NCBI RefSeq assembly: GCF_947489715.1
Contig: NZ_CANLER010000003.1
Span: 310,001-374,000 of the forward strand
Reading direction: 5' to 3'
Length of the DNA stretch: 64,000 nucleotides
Source of the DNA: an uncultured Roseovarius sp.
GTDB taxonomy: Bacteria > Pseudomonadota > Alphaproteobacteria > Rhodobacterales > Rhodobacteraceae
This document shows positions 63,628 to 64,000 of the stretch, piece after piece; position 1 is the stretch's first letter, and each line of letters starts with the position of its first letter. The translations under genes were made by a program, and so were the position numbers. The notes beneath the pieces were generated by a model. That model was not told where the DNA came from and made no database searches. It saw only the letters and a list, made by a program, of their open reading frames with translations.

Positions 63628-64000
63628 TTAGAGGCTGAACAGGTCGTCCGTCACATCGACCGCTGCGACAGAGCGCAGTTCGATGATACTCTCTCCATCG
63701 ACTTGCAGCTCGACTCCGTCATCCGTTGAAACAACGTCAATATCGTCAAACGCGATATTGAGGTCTGTCAGGTCAAGCAGGTCTTCAGACGTGTCGAAAT
63801 CGAGGATTACATCCGAGCCACCATCGCTGCTGTAGACAAACGTGTCCTGACCTTCCCCGCCGCTCAGCGTATCGTTGCCCTGGCCACCATCAATCGTGTC
63901 ATTCGCCGTGCCGCCATAAATGACGTCATCATCAGCACCTCCATCGACAGCCACTTCCGCAGCATAGGACAGCAATCTGTCGTTACCTGCGCCAAGTTCG
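63628..64000 (-). CDS. RTX-type calcium-binding protein, C-terminal part only
   Basis: The frame is open to the right edge, so the start lies beyond the window; 123 residues are seen. They contain nonapeptide glycine/aspartate repeats (GTANDTIDGGQGNDTLSG, then GGEGQDTFVYSSDGG) that bind calcium in a beta-roll, and an acidic C-terminal tail ending VDVTDDLFSL. Such tails carry the uncleaved signal for type I secretion. The protein is probably an extracellular or surface protein; its catalytic or adhesive part is outside the window. Confidence 0.85.
   Translation of the reverse strand, partial: ELGAGNDRLLSYAAEVAVDGGADDDVIYGGTANDTIDGGQGNDTLSGGEGQDTFVYSSDGGSDVILDFDTSEDLLDLTDLNIAFDDIDVVSTDDGVELQVDGESIIELRSVAAVDVTDDLFSL

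Overview
The window looks like chromosome of an alphaproteobacterium of the Rhodobacteraceae, probably the Roseobacter group. The evidence is the gene content and order: an flgE-flgK-flgL-flgI / fliP-fliN-fliH-fliF / fliL...motA...flhA-fliR-flhB / flgH-flgA-flgG-flgF-fliQ-fliE-flgC-flgB / fliI / flbT-flaF-fliC / fliK-flgD flagellar locus, a CcrM-type GANTC methyltransferase, and a catabolic operon pairing an MttB-family methyltransferase with two dimethylglycine/sarcosine-dehydrogenase-like flavoproteins. I saw no rRNA, tRNA, CRISPR array or insertion sequence.

Region 1 (1-12549) is a catabolic block for N-methylated or cyclic nitrogen compounds. hyuA and hyuB (N-methylhydantoinase/oxoprolinase family; hyuB runs off the left edge) and a LysR regulator lie on the minus strand. 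Divergent from the regulator is a tightly coupled plus-strand operon: a non-pyrrolysine MttB homologue, two tandem 800-residue FAD/folate demethylating dehydrogenases and a class III aminotransferase. A perfect T-N11-A palindrome lies between lysR and mttB and is the likely operator.

Region 2 (12633-44640) is a nearly complete flagellar regulon of about 32 kb with hook, rod, rings, export apparatus, stator, flagellin, hook-length control and the flagellin regulators FlaF and FlbT. FliG, FliM and FliO were not seen here. Between fliL and flhA sits a motor-accessory module: a 130-residue membrane protein, a MotE-like protein, MotA, a 765-residue exported repeat protein and a lytic transglycosylase. 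Six intergenic regions that start flagellar operons contain a degenerate TTAA-N7-TTAA sequence of the CtrA type.

Region 3 (44641-63440) holds housekeeping and accessory genes: a choline-kinase-like phosphotransferase, ubiB and ubiE (ubiquinone), mutM, an enoyl-CoA hydratase, a branched-chain-type ABC transporter without a binding protein, a stand-alone CheB domain protein, a LysE/ArgO exporter, a YebC-family protein, an SLC13 transporter, a single-domain response regulator, ccrM, rnhB, a His-rich exported protein, a small exported protein, a membrane protein with a C-terminal winged helix, and a sulfotransferase-like protein. A 106-bp inverted-repeat element overlaps the livF stop codon, and three GANTC sites sit just upstream of ccrM.

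Region 4 (63628-64000) is the C-terminal end of an RTX-type calcium-binding protein that continues past the right edge.
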